DNA from: Palauibacter sp965207805
GTDB taxonomy: Bacteria; Gemmatimonadota; Gemmatimonadetes; Palauibacterales; Palauibacteraceae
Length of the DNA stretch: 64,000 bases
Assembly (NCBI GenBank): GCA_965207805.1
Contig: OZ242312.1
Coordinates: forward strand, 186,001 to 250,000
Direction of reading: 5' to 3'
Positions within the stretch are counted from its first letter, which is position 1, and each line of letters opens with the position of its first letter. The translations under genes and the position numbers were made by a program. The notes under the pieces were generated by a model that worked only from the letters and a program-made list of their open reading frames with translations, ran no database searches and was not told where the DNA came from. Positions 22,886 to 31,837 of this stretch are shown piece after piece.

Positions 22886-25723
22886 CTAGGGGACCTTCTG
22901 CTCCGGGAGCAGCACAAACCGGGCGTACTGGTCGGTGCGGAGATAACGGACGGCCGCCTCCCGCACCTGCTCCGCGGTCCAGCGTTCGATCCACTCGTAG
23001 CTCGGGATCCCGTTCAGGTCCCGGCCGGCCCGTTCGAAGGAGGCCAACTGTGACAGCCAATACCGGTTCTCCTGCAGGTTCGTCTCCTTCGCGCGCCGCT
23101 GCGTTTCCCGGACTTTGTCGACGGTCTCCGCGTCCGGTCCCTCCGCCTTCAGGCGTTCGATCTCCTCGAACACGGCGCCGGACAACTCCTCGGCGCGTTC
23201 CGGATCCGAGCCGAAGGAGATGGTGAAGCGGTACTCCTCATCGGGCCGGTAGCTCAGCGATCCGCGGACGCCGACGCCGTACGTGCCGCCCATGTCTTCG
23301 CGCAGTATTTCCCGGAGGCGGATGTCCAGGACGTCCGCCATGGCCGAGATCGCGTTCGACTCCTCCAGGGAGTATGCCGCTTCGCCCGCGAAAATGATCT
23401 GCGTGCGGCTCTGCGGCTCCAGACCCTTGTACACGGTCGTTTCGATCGTCCCCGCAGGCGGATCGATTCCGAGATCGCGCCAGTCCTCGACACGCCCGAG
23501 ATTCGGAAGCGCCCCGAGATACTGCTCCACGAGCGGCCGGATCGTCGCGAGGTCGAAGGCCCCCGTGAAGTAGAACGTGAAGTCGCTCGCGTCCGCGAAC
23601 CGGTCGAGATAGAGGTCGTAGGCCGCATCGAGGTCGGCCTCTTCGAGGTTGCTCGCGAGCTGCGACAGCCGAAGGACCCTCGGGTGCCCCTGGGACATGG
23701 TGGCCGAGATCGTGTCGGAGAACACGAAGTTGGGATTCGCGCCGACGTTCGCGAGCACCGCCATCTGCTGGGCCTTCATCGCCTCGAACATCGTCTCGTC
23801 CCTGCGCGGCGCGGAGAAGTACAGGTACATGAGTTGGAACGCCGTTTCGACGTCCTGCGGAGACGCCGATCCTCCCAGCCCCTCGGAAAGCGACCCCACC
23901 GACGGCGAGACCCGTACCGCCTTTCCGGCCAGCTTCTTCCCGAGCGCGGTCTGATCGAAGTCGCCGACGCCGGACTGGCTCACGACGTTGAGGGCGAACG
24001 ACACCTTTCGATACAGATCATCGGATACGATCGACGTGCCGCCGGGGCTCGTCGCGGAGAAGAGAATCTCGTCGTCCTTGAAGTCCGTGGGTTTCAGGAC
24101 GACCCGGACGCCGTTCTCGAGAGTCCATATCGTGACGCCCACCTCGTCGAGAACCTCCTCGCTCGCCACGGGCATTCCGTCGGGAGCGACGGGAAGGAGC
24201 GGGGCGTCGGCCGCCTCGTCCTCGTAGGCCTCGACCTCTCGCCCGCCCACCGCAGCGAACACGCTCAGGAGGTCGTCATCCGACGGGGGTTCCAGCCCCT
24301 CTTTCGCGGGCGCGCTGGCGAGGACCACGCGTCCCTGCTCGGCCAGCCACGCCTGGGCGATGCCGTTCGTCTCCTCGAGCGTGATCCCGGGGAGGAAGGC
24401 GTCCACCAACTCCATCTGCGTCTCGAGACTCGGGTAGGCGCTCCCCTGAAGGAACACCTGTATGTAGCGGCTCGCGAGCGACGCGGACTCCTGGTTCTCC
24501 CGCTCGGCCAGGCGGCGTTCGTATCCCCGCCGGGTGTTGGTCTTTTCGCGCTCCAGCTCGCTGGCGGTGAACCCGTTCTGAACCACGCGCTCGGCCTCGG
24601 TGAGTAGAGCTTCGAGCCCGCGCTCGATCCCGCCCTCGGCGACGAGCGCGACGAGTTGATAGGCATCCACGCCGCGCGCGAACTGCCCCTGGCCCGAAAA
24701 ACTGAACATGAACGGCGGGTCGGCCTGGAGCCGGAGTTCGTTCAGCCGCGCGTTCAGCATGCCGGAGTAGAGCCCTTCGACCAGGCCGCGGCGGAAGTCG
24801 CCGATCGTGCCGCGCGGGGCGGGCGGCTGCTTGTACAGAACGCCGACCTGACTCCCCTGCGCTTCGGGGTCGGTCACGATCGTGACGAGCGGCGGATGGT
24901 CGATCGGGACTTCGGCCGCGATCCGGGGACGCGGCTCCGCGGGCCCGGTCAGCCCTCCGAACCGCTCGCGAATCGTCGCTTCGATCTCGGCTCCGTCGAA
25001 ATCGCCGACGGCGATGATCGCCATCAGATCCGGCCGGTACCAGTCTTCGTAAAAGCTGCGCAGCCGCTCGGCGGGGGCCGTCTCGAGGATCTCCGTCTTG
25101 CCGATCGGGAGTCGCTCCGCATACAGCGACCCCTGGAAGAGGACCGGGAACTGCTGGTCCTGTATCCGCGCTCCGGCTCCTCGCCGTCCGCGCCATTCCT
25201 CGATCACGACGCCGCGCTCCTTGTCGACCTCCTCCGGGTCGAAGATCACGCCCTGGGCCCAGTCTTCCAGTATCCGGAACGCGGTGACGAGCATCTCCGG
25301 GTCGTCCATCGGCACCTGGAGCATGTAGACCGTCTCGTCGAAGCTCGTGTACGCGTTGATATCGGGGCCGAACTGCATCCCGATCGACTCGAGATAGTCG
25401 ACGAGCGCCTGCTTCTCGAAGTTCTCCGTGCCGTTGAACGCCATGTGCTCGACGAAATGCGCCAGCCCCAGCTGGTCCTCGTCTTCGAGGATGGAGCCGG
25501 CGTTCACGACGAGGCGCAGTTCCGCCCGGTTCTCCGGCTCACTGTTCTCGCGCACGAAGTAGCGCAGGCCGTTGTCCAGCGTGCCGGTAATGACGGTCGG
25601 GTCCGGCGGAATCGGATCCGTCGGGGCCGGCGTCTGCCCCGTCGCTCCGGAAGGGGACAGGGAGGAGAAAAGGGTGACGGCGATCGAAACGAAAACGAAG
25701 CGGTACAAGCGGGACGTCTTCAT
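22886..25723 (-). CDS. Exported M16 (pitrilysin-family) zinc metalloprotease
   Basis: A 945-residue protein with a signal peptide (MKTSRLYRFVFVSIAVTLF, cleavage near residue 30). The inverted zinc motif is HFVEH in GLAHFVEHMAFNG, with the distant ligand Glu expected about 75 residues later near EEVDKERGVVIEEW. Two M16 repeats follow, the second (from about residue 520) lacking the zinc motif as is normal for one-chain PqqL/pitrilysin-type enzymes. It would degrade short peptides in the periplasm. ATG at 25723 sits directly before the signal peptide; the reading frame continues upstream but that part is not protein-like. It is divergent from the DUF1460 gene. Confidence 0.9.
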   Translation of the reverse strand: MKTSRLYRFVFVSIAVTLFSSLSPSGATGQTPAPTDPIPPDPTVITGTLDNGLRYFVRENSEPENRAELRLVVNAGSILEDEDQLGLAHFVEHMAFNGTENFEKQALVDYLESIGMQFGPDINAYTSFDETVYMLQVPMDDPEMLVTAFRILEDWAQGVIFDPEEVDKERGVVIEEWRGRRGAGARIQDQQFPVLFQGSLYAERLPIGKTEILETAPAERLRSFYEDWYRPDLMAIIAVGDFDGAEIEATIRERFGGLTGPAEPRPRIAAEVPIDHPPLVTIVTDPEAQGSQVGVLYKQPPAPRGTIGDFRRGLVEGLYSGMLNARLNELRLQADPPFMFSFSGQGQFARGVDAYQLVALVAEGGIERGLEALLTEAERVVQNGFTASELEREKTNTRRGYERRLAERENQESASLASRYIQVFLQGSAYPSLETQMELVDAFLPGITLEETNGIAQAWLAEQGRVVLASAPAKEGLEPPSDDDLLSVFAAVGGREVEAYEDEAADAPLLPVAPDGMPVASEEVLDEVGVTIWTLENGVRVVLKPTDFKDDEILFSATSPGGTSIVSDDLYRKVSFALNVVSQSGVGDFDQTALGKKLAGKAVRVSPSVGSLSEGLGGSASPQDVETAFQLMYLYFSAPRRDETMFEAMKAQQMAVLANVGANPNFVFSDTISATMSQGHPRVLRLSQLASNLEEADLDAAYDLYLDRFADASDFTFYFTGAFDLATIRPLVEQYLGALPNLGRVEDWRDLGIDPPAGTIETTVYKGLEPQSRTQIIFAGEAAYSLEESNAISAMADVLDIRLREILREDMGGTYGVGVRGSLSYRPDEEYRFTISFGSDPERAEELSGAVFEEIERLKAEGPDAETVDKVRETQRRAKETNLQENRYWLSQLASFERAGRDLNGIPSYEWIERWTAEQVREAAVRYLRTDQYARFVLLPEQKVP

Positions 25724-25843
25724 CGATAACTCTCGGAAGAGGGTATGGCCTCCAGCGTGGAAGCCGCCAAGATAGCCGACGTTCCCTGGGAGCGCATATA
25801 GTACGGGAAGGGAGGAACGCACGGTGCTGAACCTCGGTTCGAC
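25724..25843. promoter_or_regulatory. Divergent intergenic region between the M16 protease and DUF1460 genes
   Basis: This 120-base gap contains an AT-rich CATATAGTAC near 25795-25804, whose TATAGT could serve as a -10 element for the plus-strand gene and whose complement TACTAT could serve the other direction. No good -35 element is visible for either. GGGAGGAACG lies about 25 bases before the DUF1460 start, too far to be its ribosome-binding site. Confidence 0.25.
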
Positions 25844-26833
25844 ATGAGATGGCGCAGCGTCTTCACGCTGGCGAAGGTCGTAGCCTGTATCCTCGCCACC
25901 GTGGCCGTCATTGCGGTGCTCGCCTGGACGCAGGCCCAGCCCTCCACCTCGACCGTGGTTGACGAAGCGGGCGGCGTAGGTACGGAATCGGCCGCGCCTT
26001 CGGACGGATCCGCCTGGGTCCCGGAGGATTGGGCGATCTTCGAGGAGAAGGTGCGGTTCGCCGCGGAGCGCGGGCTCGCGGAGATGGAGTTGGGCGACGC
26101 CATCGCGCAGCTTGCCGAGACCTTCGTCGGGACGACGTACGAACCCGGCACGCTCGAAGTTCCCGGACCCGAGCGCCTCGTGATCAACTTCCGCGAACTC
26201 GACTGCGTGACCCTCGTCGAGACCGTCCTCGCCCTGACGCGGTTCGTCCGCGAACAGGGTGTCGAAGCCCTTTCGAATCCCCCCCTCGCGCAGACCCGCT
26301 ACGAAGCCCATCTGACGGCGCTCCGATACCGCGGGGGCCGGCTCGACGGATACCCGAGCCGTCTGCACTACTTCTCGGAGTGGCTCGCGGACAACGACGC
26401 CCGGGGAATCGTGCGCATCACGACCGGGGAACTGGATCCCGCCCTCGATCCGGAGCCCGTGAACTTCATGTCCCGGCACCCCGAAGCGTATCGACAACTG
26501 GCCGAGCCCGGCGTGCTCCGGGCCATCGCGGCCACCGAGGCGCGGCTCGACGGAGGACCCGGCCGGGAATACGTGCCGCAGGATCGGATCGGGCAGATCG
26601 CGGACCGGATCCGCAACGGCGACGTGATCGCGGCCACGTCGACCGTCGAAGGGCTGGACGTCGCCCACACCGGATTCGCCGTGTGGCGCGACGGGGCGCT
26701 TCACCTCCTTCACGCCCCCCTGGTCGGCAGGTCCGTGGAGATATCGGAGCGCCCTCTCCCGGAGCGGATCCTCTCCATCGACTCCCAGGACGGCATCATG
26801 GTCGCGCGCCCCGTCGAACCGCCGCGCCGGTAG
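25844..26833 (+). CDS. DUF1460 (NlpC/P60-like) N-acetylmuramoyl-L-alanine amidase-like protein
   Basis: A 329-residue protein with an N-terminal hydrophobic segment (residues about 10-30) that is a signal peptide or anchor. The DUF1460 domain covers most of the rest: the nucleophile Cys is in ELDCVTLVETVLAL, a conserved TRYEAHLTALRYRGG...YPSRLHYFSEW block follows, and the catalytic His is in DVAHTGFAVW. Structurally studied members of this family resemble cell-wall amidases that cleave the bond between MurNAc and L-Ala. A role in peptidoglycan turnover in the periplasm is inferred. It stands alone, between the divergent M16 gene and the convergent TonB receptor. Confidence 0.85.
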   Translation: MRWRSVFTLAKVVACILATVAVIAVLAWTQAQPSTSTVVDEAGGVGTESAAPSDGSAWVPEDWAIFEEKVRFAAERGLAEMELGDAIAQLAETFVGTTYEPGTLEVPGPERLVINFRELDCVTLVETVLALTRFVREQGVEALSNPPLAQTRYEAHLTALRYRGGRLDGYPSRLHYFSEWLADNDARGIVRITTGELDPALDPEPVNFMSRHPEAYRQLAEPGVLRAIAATEARLDGGPGREYVPQDRIGQIADRIRNGDVIAATSTVEGLDVAHTGFAVWRDGALHLLHAPLVGRSVEISERPLPERILSIDSQDGIMVARPVEPPRR

Positions 26834-26855
26834 CGCACGCGGCCGCGGCCATCAC

Positions 26856-26876
26856 GGCCGGGGCGCCCCCGCGGCC
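26856..26876. terminator. GC-rich hairpin between convergent genes
   Basis: GGCC GGGG, a two-base turn, then CCCC and GGCC with a small bulge can fold into a strong hairpin at 26856-26876, between the DUF1460 stop and the TonB receptor stop. There is no T-tract on either side, so intrinsic termination is uncertain. Confidence 0.35.
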
Positions 26877-26897
26877 CAGCCGCCCCGCGCTCAATGG

Positions 26898-29800
26898 CTA
26901 GTTGATCGTGTACGTGAGCCCAACCTTGATCCGCCGTCCCTTGGGATCGTGCGTGAAGCCATCGTACGAGGTCTCCCAGTTGACGAGGGGCGGAGGCGTT
27001 CCCAGCAGGTTGAACCCCGTGACGAAGCCATCGATTTGGTCGGTGACCTTCATCATCAACGTCGCGTCCAGCGTGCCGAAGGAATCGATCACGCGATAGT
27101 TCTCGTCGGCGGAGTCCGGATCGTCGTAGGAGGAGATGTAATAAAAGGCTCCGATCGCCGTGAGACGTTCCGTGTGGAACCCGACGGAAGCCGTCCACTT
27201 CCACTGCGGAAGAGGCCACGCGATGGGGTTGTTCCGGTTGAGAAGTCCGGCCCCGCTGGTCGCCGCCTGCAGCTCCACGCCTCCTCGCGTAAGCGCCAGG
27301 ATGTCGTACTTGTGCGTGTAGGTGCCGTCGATCCCGAATGACATCTCGGCGCTCCCCACCGGCTGGCGCGTCGACACACTCCAGTCCAGGCCGGAGGTCT
27401 TCATGCCCGGCCAGTTCACGAGGTCGATCCGAATACGTTCGATGAAAGCCGCGTCGCACGTTCCCGTCCCCCAACCGTCCGGACACCTGATGAACTCCTT
27501 CACCGCCTCCCGGCTGGCGCCGCCTTCGTCGTAGAGCCTCGTGACGGCCGTATAGGGAACGACGTTGATGATGTCCTTGAAGTCGTACGACCAGTAGTCG
27601 AACGTCGCCTGCGTACGACTCGGGAAATGGAAGAGGACGAGGCCCACGTTGCCCGTGGTGGCCCGTTCCGGCACCAGATCCTCGCTCCCGTACGTATCCA
27701 CCGCCTTGTAGACATCCGTCTCCCACACATACTCGAGAGCCGTAATCTTGTCCGTGTTGACATCGTCGACGGACGGGACGCGGAAGGTGGATTGCAGGGA
27801 TGCCCGCGCCGAAAGCTGATAGTCATCGGAGTCCACCAACCGGACGGCGAGGGCCGCCTTCGGGTCGAAGCTGCTGGCGACATCGTGGAACTCATAGTTG
27901 GCGGCGAACTGAAGATCCACCCGGTCGCCGAGGTTTATCGGCAACTCACCGTAGAACCGATGGACCGTCTGTGAACTCGCGTAGGGGAAGTACCCGGTCG
28001 TGAACGTAAACGGCCCCGCCTGGTCGAGGCAGCTCCGGTCGCCCGGCACCTGGCAGGGGGTGAGACGCTGGTTCCCCGGGTCGTTGGGCTGGCCGGTCAC
28101 ATCGAACCAGCGGTACTGGTACCCGATCGCGTAGCCGATCGCGTCGCTCAGCGAGTTGGTGAACGTAGCCTCGGCCGTGAAAAGCTCGGCGGTACTGAAG
28201 AGGTCGACCTCCTCGTTGATCCAGTCGATCAGCGCGGGCGAGTTCGCGACCGACGGGTCGTAACCCGGATTGTCCGCGTTGGTGTACGACGTGCCCGGCT
28301 GCTGCGCGCGAAGGATCGCATTGCTGAACGGATTGTAGAACATGCAGTTGCCCTGGCCCGCCACGGCGCCGCCCGTGTCTCCGAGTCTCATCCCGGCTGC
28401 CGACATCGGGTCGACGACTACGCCGACTCCGCAGTCCGGTCCCCCGAAGCCGCGAAAAGCCAGGTATTTGCGGTAGGCATACTCCGCGGGCTGGTTCACG
28501 TTGCCCGCCGCCCGAGAGTAGCCGATAGCCACGTCCACCTCGCCCGTCGTGCCGATGTGGTGGTCCAGCGAAGCCGCGATTCTCTGCGTACGCGACGACC
28601 GGCTCAGAGTTCGTCCGGGACCGCTGTTGCCCACCAGGCGCCCGAAGAAGAACCAGTCGTCCTCGAGGCACGCCGCCTGCGAGGCGAAACCGGCCGCGGC
28701 CGCATTCGAGCTGCAGAACGACTGCCTGCCCGGGTTCTCGGGCATGACCACCTGAAGGCCGTCGTATAGCGACGTAGGCGGGAAGGAGGGGGTCGTGTAC
28801 CAGTCGGGGATGGCGGCCTCCGACCACAGCCCTTCGACGTGAACCATAGTGTTTTCGCTCAACTCGCTGTTCAGCTCGCCGAACACCCGGGCATGCCATT
28901 GGTTCTCGATCAGGTTGTCCCACGGCCCGTATCGGAAGCGGCAGGTGACGCCGGCATCCGTTCCGCCCAGACCCTCGCAGCCCGGGTCCACGAACAGACG
29001 GGCATCGCCCTGGCTGTCTCCGTAGTGCGAGCGGATCAGCGCGCTGATGAATTCGCCGGGAGTCTCGGTCCCGGTCAGTGTCGGCCGCAGAAAGGCCCCG
29101 GGGTTCCCGTAGTAGGACCAGCCGCCGCCGCCCGGCCCGGGGTACGGGCGCAGCACCCAATCGCGCTCCTCGGCTTCCAGCTGCCGGCGCATCGCCCAAT
29201 CGGCCGAAAGGACGGCGTTTGTTCCGTCGCCCAGACTCGTGCCCCAGATCGCGCCTATGTTCGTGTCGCCGGCACCGCTGAAGTAGTCATGCGAAGCGGA
29301 CAGTTCGAATCCCTCGAAATCTCTGCGGGTCACAAAGTTGGCCACGCCGGCCACGGCGTCGGAGCCGTAAATCGCCGAGGCGCCCTCCTTCAGGACTTCG
29401 ATACGGTCGAGCGCGATGGCGGGGAAGGCGTTGATGTCCACGAACCGGCCGCCGGGAAGCCTGGCCGGGGTGTACACCTGGCGGCGACCGTTCAACAGCG
29501 TCAACGTTCGCGAGGCGCCCAGGCCTCGCAGGTTGACGTTGGTCGCGGTCTCCGGAACGAGCGTCCCGCTCTGGTTGTACCAGCCGTTGCGCTCGCCGAT
29601 CGTGCCGTGCGCGGCGCCCAGTTTCTTGAAGAAGTCCACGGCTTGCGGCGCGCCCCGCTCGGCCAGCGACTCTCGGTCGGTCACGTCGACCGCGTACGGC
29701 AGATTCTCCGGCGGCGCCGAAAAGTGCGTCCCTGTCACCACGGCCGTCAGCTCCTCCAACGCGATGGTTCGCTGGGAGGCCAGCTGCATGTCGACGTTCG

Positions 29801-30143
29801 TACGCTCCCCGGCCTGAACGACCACGCCCGAACTCACTCCCGCGACGAAGCCGGGAAAGGTGAAGCGCAGCGAATACGTACCGGAGGGGAGGCCGGTGAT
29901 CGTGTACACACCCTGCGCGGACGTCATGGCGGTGCGCGATTCGTCGCCGAGAGGCGCCCCCGTCGCCGTGACCGTCACGGTGGGCATCGGGAGGCCCTCC
30001 TCGTTGACTACGGTCCCGGTGACGGCTCCGTCCTGCGCGAGGACGGCCGCCGGCCACAACAGCGAAAGAACGGTAGCGAGTCTGGCTCTGAGCATGCTCT
30101 TTCTCTCGATCTTCATGGTCACCGAATCTCTCTTCATGGTCAT
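26898..30143 (-). CDS. TonB-dependent outer-membrane receptor with carboxypeptidase-regulatory domain
   Basis: A 1081-residue receptor. A signal peptide ending near AVLAQDG is followed by a carboxypeptidase-regulatory-like beta domain (GTVVNEEGLPMPTVTVT to YSLRFTFPGF), a plug domain (RGLGASRTLTLLNGRRQ, then VLKEGASAIYGSDAVAG) and a long 22-strand barrel ending in GLTYTIN. It would import a ligand across the outer membrane using TonB energy. ATG at 30143 overlaps the amidase stop by four bases and has GGAG five bases upstream; downstream ATGs at 30137, 30116 and 30095 are alternatives within a duplicated segment. Pairing with an exported amidase suggests an amide or peptide-like ligand (inference). 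No SusD-like partner is seen. Confidence 0.9.
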   Translation of the reverse strand: MTMKRDSVTMKIERKSMLRARLATVLSLLWPAAVLAQDGAVTGTVVNEEGLPMPTVTVTATGAPLGDESRTAMTSAQGVYTITGLPSGTYSLRFTFPGFVAGVSSGVVVQAGERTNVDMQLASQRTIALEELTAVVTGTHFSAPPENLPYAVDVTDRESLAERGAPQAVDFFKKLGAAHGTIGERNGWYNQSGTLVPETATNVNLRGLGASRTLTLLNGRRQVYTPARLPGGRFVDINAFPAIALDRIEVLKEGASAIYGSDAVAGVANFVTRRDFEGFELSASHDYFSGAGDTNIGAIWGTSLGDGTNAVLSADWAMRRQLEAEERDWVLRPYPGPGGGGWSYYGNPGAFLRPTLTGTETPGEFISALIRSHYGDSQGDARLFVDPGCEGLGGTDAGVTCRFRYGPWDNLIENQWHARVFGELNSELSENTMVHVEGLWSEAAIPDWYTTPSFPPTSLYDGLQVVMPENPGRQSFCSSNAAAAGFASQAACLEDDWFFFGRLVGNSGPGRTLSRSSRTQRIAASLDHHIGTTGEVDVAIGYSRAAGNVNQPAEYAYRKYLAFRGFGGPDCGVGVVVDPMSAAGMRLGDTGGAVAGQGNCMFYNPFSNAILRAQQPGTSYTNADNPGYDPSVANSPALIDWINEEVDLFSTAELFTAEATFTNSLSDAIGYAIGYQYRWFDVTGQPNDPGNQRLTPCQVPGDRSCLDQAGPFTFTTGYFPYASSQTVHRFYGELPINLGDRVDLQFAANYEFHDVASSFDPKAALAVRLVDSDDYQLSARASLQSTFRVPSVDDVNTDKITALEYVWETDVYKAVDTYGSEDLVPERATTGNVGLVLFHFPSRTQATFDYWSYDFKDIINVVPYTAVTRLYDEGGASREAVKEFIRCPDGWGTGTCDAAFIERIRIDLVNWPGMKTSGLDWSVSTRQPVGSAEMSFGIDGTYTHKYDILALTRGGVELQAATSGAGLLNRNNPIAWPLPQWKWTASVGFHTERLTAIGAFYYISSYDDPDSADENYRVIDSFGTLDATLMMKVTDQIDGFVTGFNLLGTPPPLVNWETSYDGFTHDPKGRRIKVGLTYTIN

Positions 30144-30152
30144 CGAATCTCC
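30111..30152. repeat. 21-base tandem duplication over the TonB receptor start codon
   Basis: Two head-to-tail 21-base units, 30111-30131 and 30132-30152, agree at 19 of 21 positions. On the coding strand each carries GAGATTC and ACCATGAAGA, so the purine-rich leader and an ATG are both duplicated in frame. The upstream unit has the four-base overlap with the amidase stop. Confidence 0.8.
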
Positions 30153-31777
30153 GGGAAGCCGTCCGGGGGACGGCGGTGTCGTGTCGCTTGCTCGTATCCG
30201 TACGCGAGTTGAAAGAGAACGCCCTCGTCGTAGGGACGTGCGAGAATCTGCAGTCCTGCCGGGAGGGTGCCGTGCGCGTACCCCATTGGGACCGTGATCG
30301 CGGGCATGCCGGTAGCGGGGGCCACGCGCTGGCTGTTGTCGCCGCAGTATTCCTCGTCGCCCCTGTCGATATGGGCGGGGACGCAAAGCCAGGAGGGGTA
30401 TATCACAGCGTCGAGGCCGGCATCATCCATCGCCGCGACAAGGTTGGCGAGGTAGGCCTGCCTGCCCTCGTTCTCCGCGTAGTCCGGGCAGGGTTCTTCC
30501 CAGTCGGCCGGATGTACGTCGAGCGGCGCCCCCTCGTTCCGCCGCAACGACGCCTGCGCGTAGTCCGAGTAGCGCCCGTCCTCCAGTACCTCGAGAACGT
30601 CGGTCATCGGAGCCGCCGCGCCCAGCGACCGCAGGTAAACCCACATGTCGTAGCGGAAGCGGCGGCAGAACATCCCCTCCCGCCCCAGTTCCGCCTCCAC
30701 GTCGAACTCGAAGGGGTCCAGGATCTCGGCTCCAAGCGCCCCGAGATCGTCGATGGCCGCTTCGAAGAGCGCGAGAATCTCCCCATCGGTCTCCTCCGGA
30801 TCCACCAGCGCGCGCAGGACGCCGATCCTCGCGCCGCGCGCCCCATCGGCGTCCAGAAAGGCCGAATAGTCCTCTTCGGCGCGGCCGCGTCCGGCGTCCG
30901 TGTACGGATCCGCGGGATCATGGCCGGCCACGACGTTGAACACGCGCGCGACATCCTCCACGGTACGGCCCATCGGACCCGCGATATCGCGGTCGAAGGA
31001 GAGGGGGATGACCCCATCGCGGCTCGTGAGGCCGACGGTCGAACGGATCCCGACGAGGGCGAGGTGGGAGCTGGGTCCTCGGATCGAGTTGCCTGTGTCG
31101 CTGCCCAGCCCGATGACGCCGAACGAGGCGGCGACCCCCGAGGCCGTTCCGCCGCTGGATCCGGCCGGAACGCGGTCGAGCGCGTAGGCGTTGCGCGTCG
31201 TGTCGAAGGAGGAACTGACGGACTGGCGGGGACTGAACGCCCATTCCGCCATGTTCGCTTTGGCGAGCACGATCGCGTCGGCCTCGCGGATCTTCCGCAC
31301 CATGAAGGCATCGTCGGGCGGCAGGTTGTCCGCGAGAGCGATGGATCCCCCGGTCGTGACCATGTCGTGCGTGTCGAAGTTGTCCTTGACCAGCATCGGG
31401 ACGCAGAAGAGCGGCCCCGTCGTCTCGCCGGCGCCCAGCGCCGCGTCGAGCCGGTCCGCGCGCTCGAGAGCCCGAGGGTTGAGCACGGTGATCGCGTTGA
31501 TCGCGTCTTCGTAGGCCGCGATCCGGGCGAGATGCCGCTCCACGACCTCGCGGCACGTCGTCGTCCCATCGCGGATCGCCGCGTGCACGTCGCCGATCGT
31601 CGCCTCCACGACATCGAAGACCGCGTCGGCGTCGGCCCCGGGTTCGGGATTGCACGCGACCCACCCTATCGCGAGCGTAGCGGACAGTAACGCCGGAATC
31701 GAACGGCGCTTCCGGCGCGCGCCGTCGGCAAGCCGCGAACGCCGACGCGTCCCGGGTGCGTTGCTCCTCGGTCGCAT
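30140..31777 (-). CDS. Exported amidase-signature family amidase (lipoprotein)
   Basis: A 545-residue amidase-signature enzyme with the Ser-cisSer-Lys triad: Lys in MLVKDNFDTHD, the middle Ser in the GSDTGNSIRGPSS loop and the nucleophile region with GSSGGTASGVAA. It hydrolyses carboxamide or peptide-amide bonds. The N-terminus is Arg-rich, then hydrophobic, ending at a lipobox Cys (AIGWVACNPEP), so it is probably a membrane-anchored lipoprotein. ATG at 31777 was chosen because it leads directly into the signal; an ATG at 31819 is possible. Its last four bases overlap the TonB receptor start, so the two form an operon. A divergent sulfite-oxidase-like gene starts 60 bases away. Confidence 0.88.
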   Translation of the reverse strand: MRPRSNAPGTRRRSRLADGARRKRRSIPALLSATLAIGWVACNPEPGADADAVFDVVEATIGDVHAAIRDGTTTCREVVERHLARIAAYEDAINAITVLNPRALERADRLDAALGAGETTGPLFCVPMLVKDNFDTHDMVTTGGSIALADNLPPDDAFMVRKIREADAIVLAKANMAEWAFSPRQSVSSSFDTTRNAYALDRVPAGSSGGTASGVAASFGVIGLGSDTGNSIRGPSSHLALVGIRSTVGLTSRDGVIPLSFDRDIAGPMGRTVEDVARVFNVVAGHDPADPYTDAGRGRAEEDYSAFLDADGARGARIGVLRALVDPEETDGEILALFEAAIDDLGALGAEILDPFEFDVEAELGREGMFCRRFRYDMWVYLRSLGAAAPMTDVLEVLEDGRYSDYAQASLRRNEGAPLDVHPADWEEPCPDYAENEGRQAYLANLVAAMDDAGLDAVIYPSWLCVPAHIDRGDEEYCGDNSQRVAPATGMPAITVPMGYAHGTLPAGLQILARPYDEGVLFQLAYGYEQATRHRRPPDGFPEIR

Positions 31778-31837
31778 GCATCTAAAGTTGCCAAATTGGG
31801 CCGATCTGCCAAGCGCCATGACTGCGAGGTGTCGCCG

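Noticed and set aside
25724..26713. In-frame extension of the M16 protease upstream of its signal peptide.
   Set aside because: The extension runs antisense to the DUF1460 gene and the signal peptide begins at 25723, so the extension is chance.
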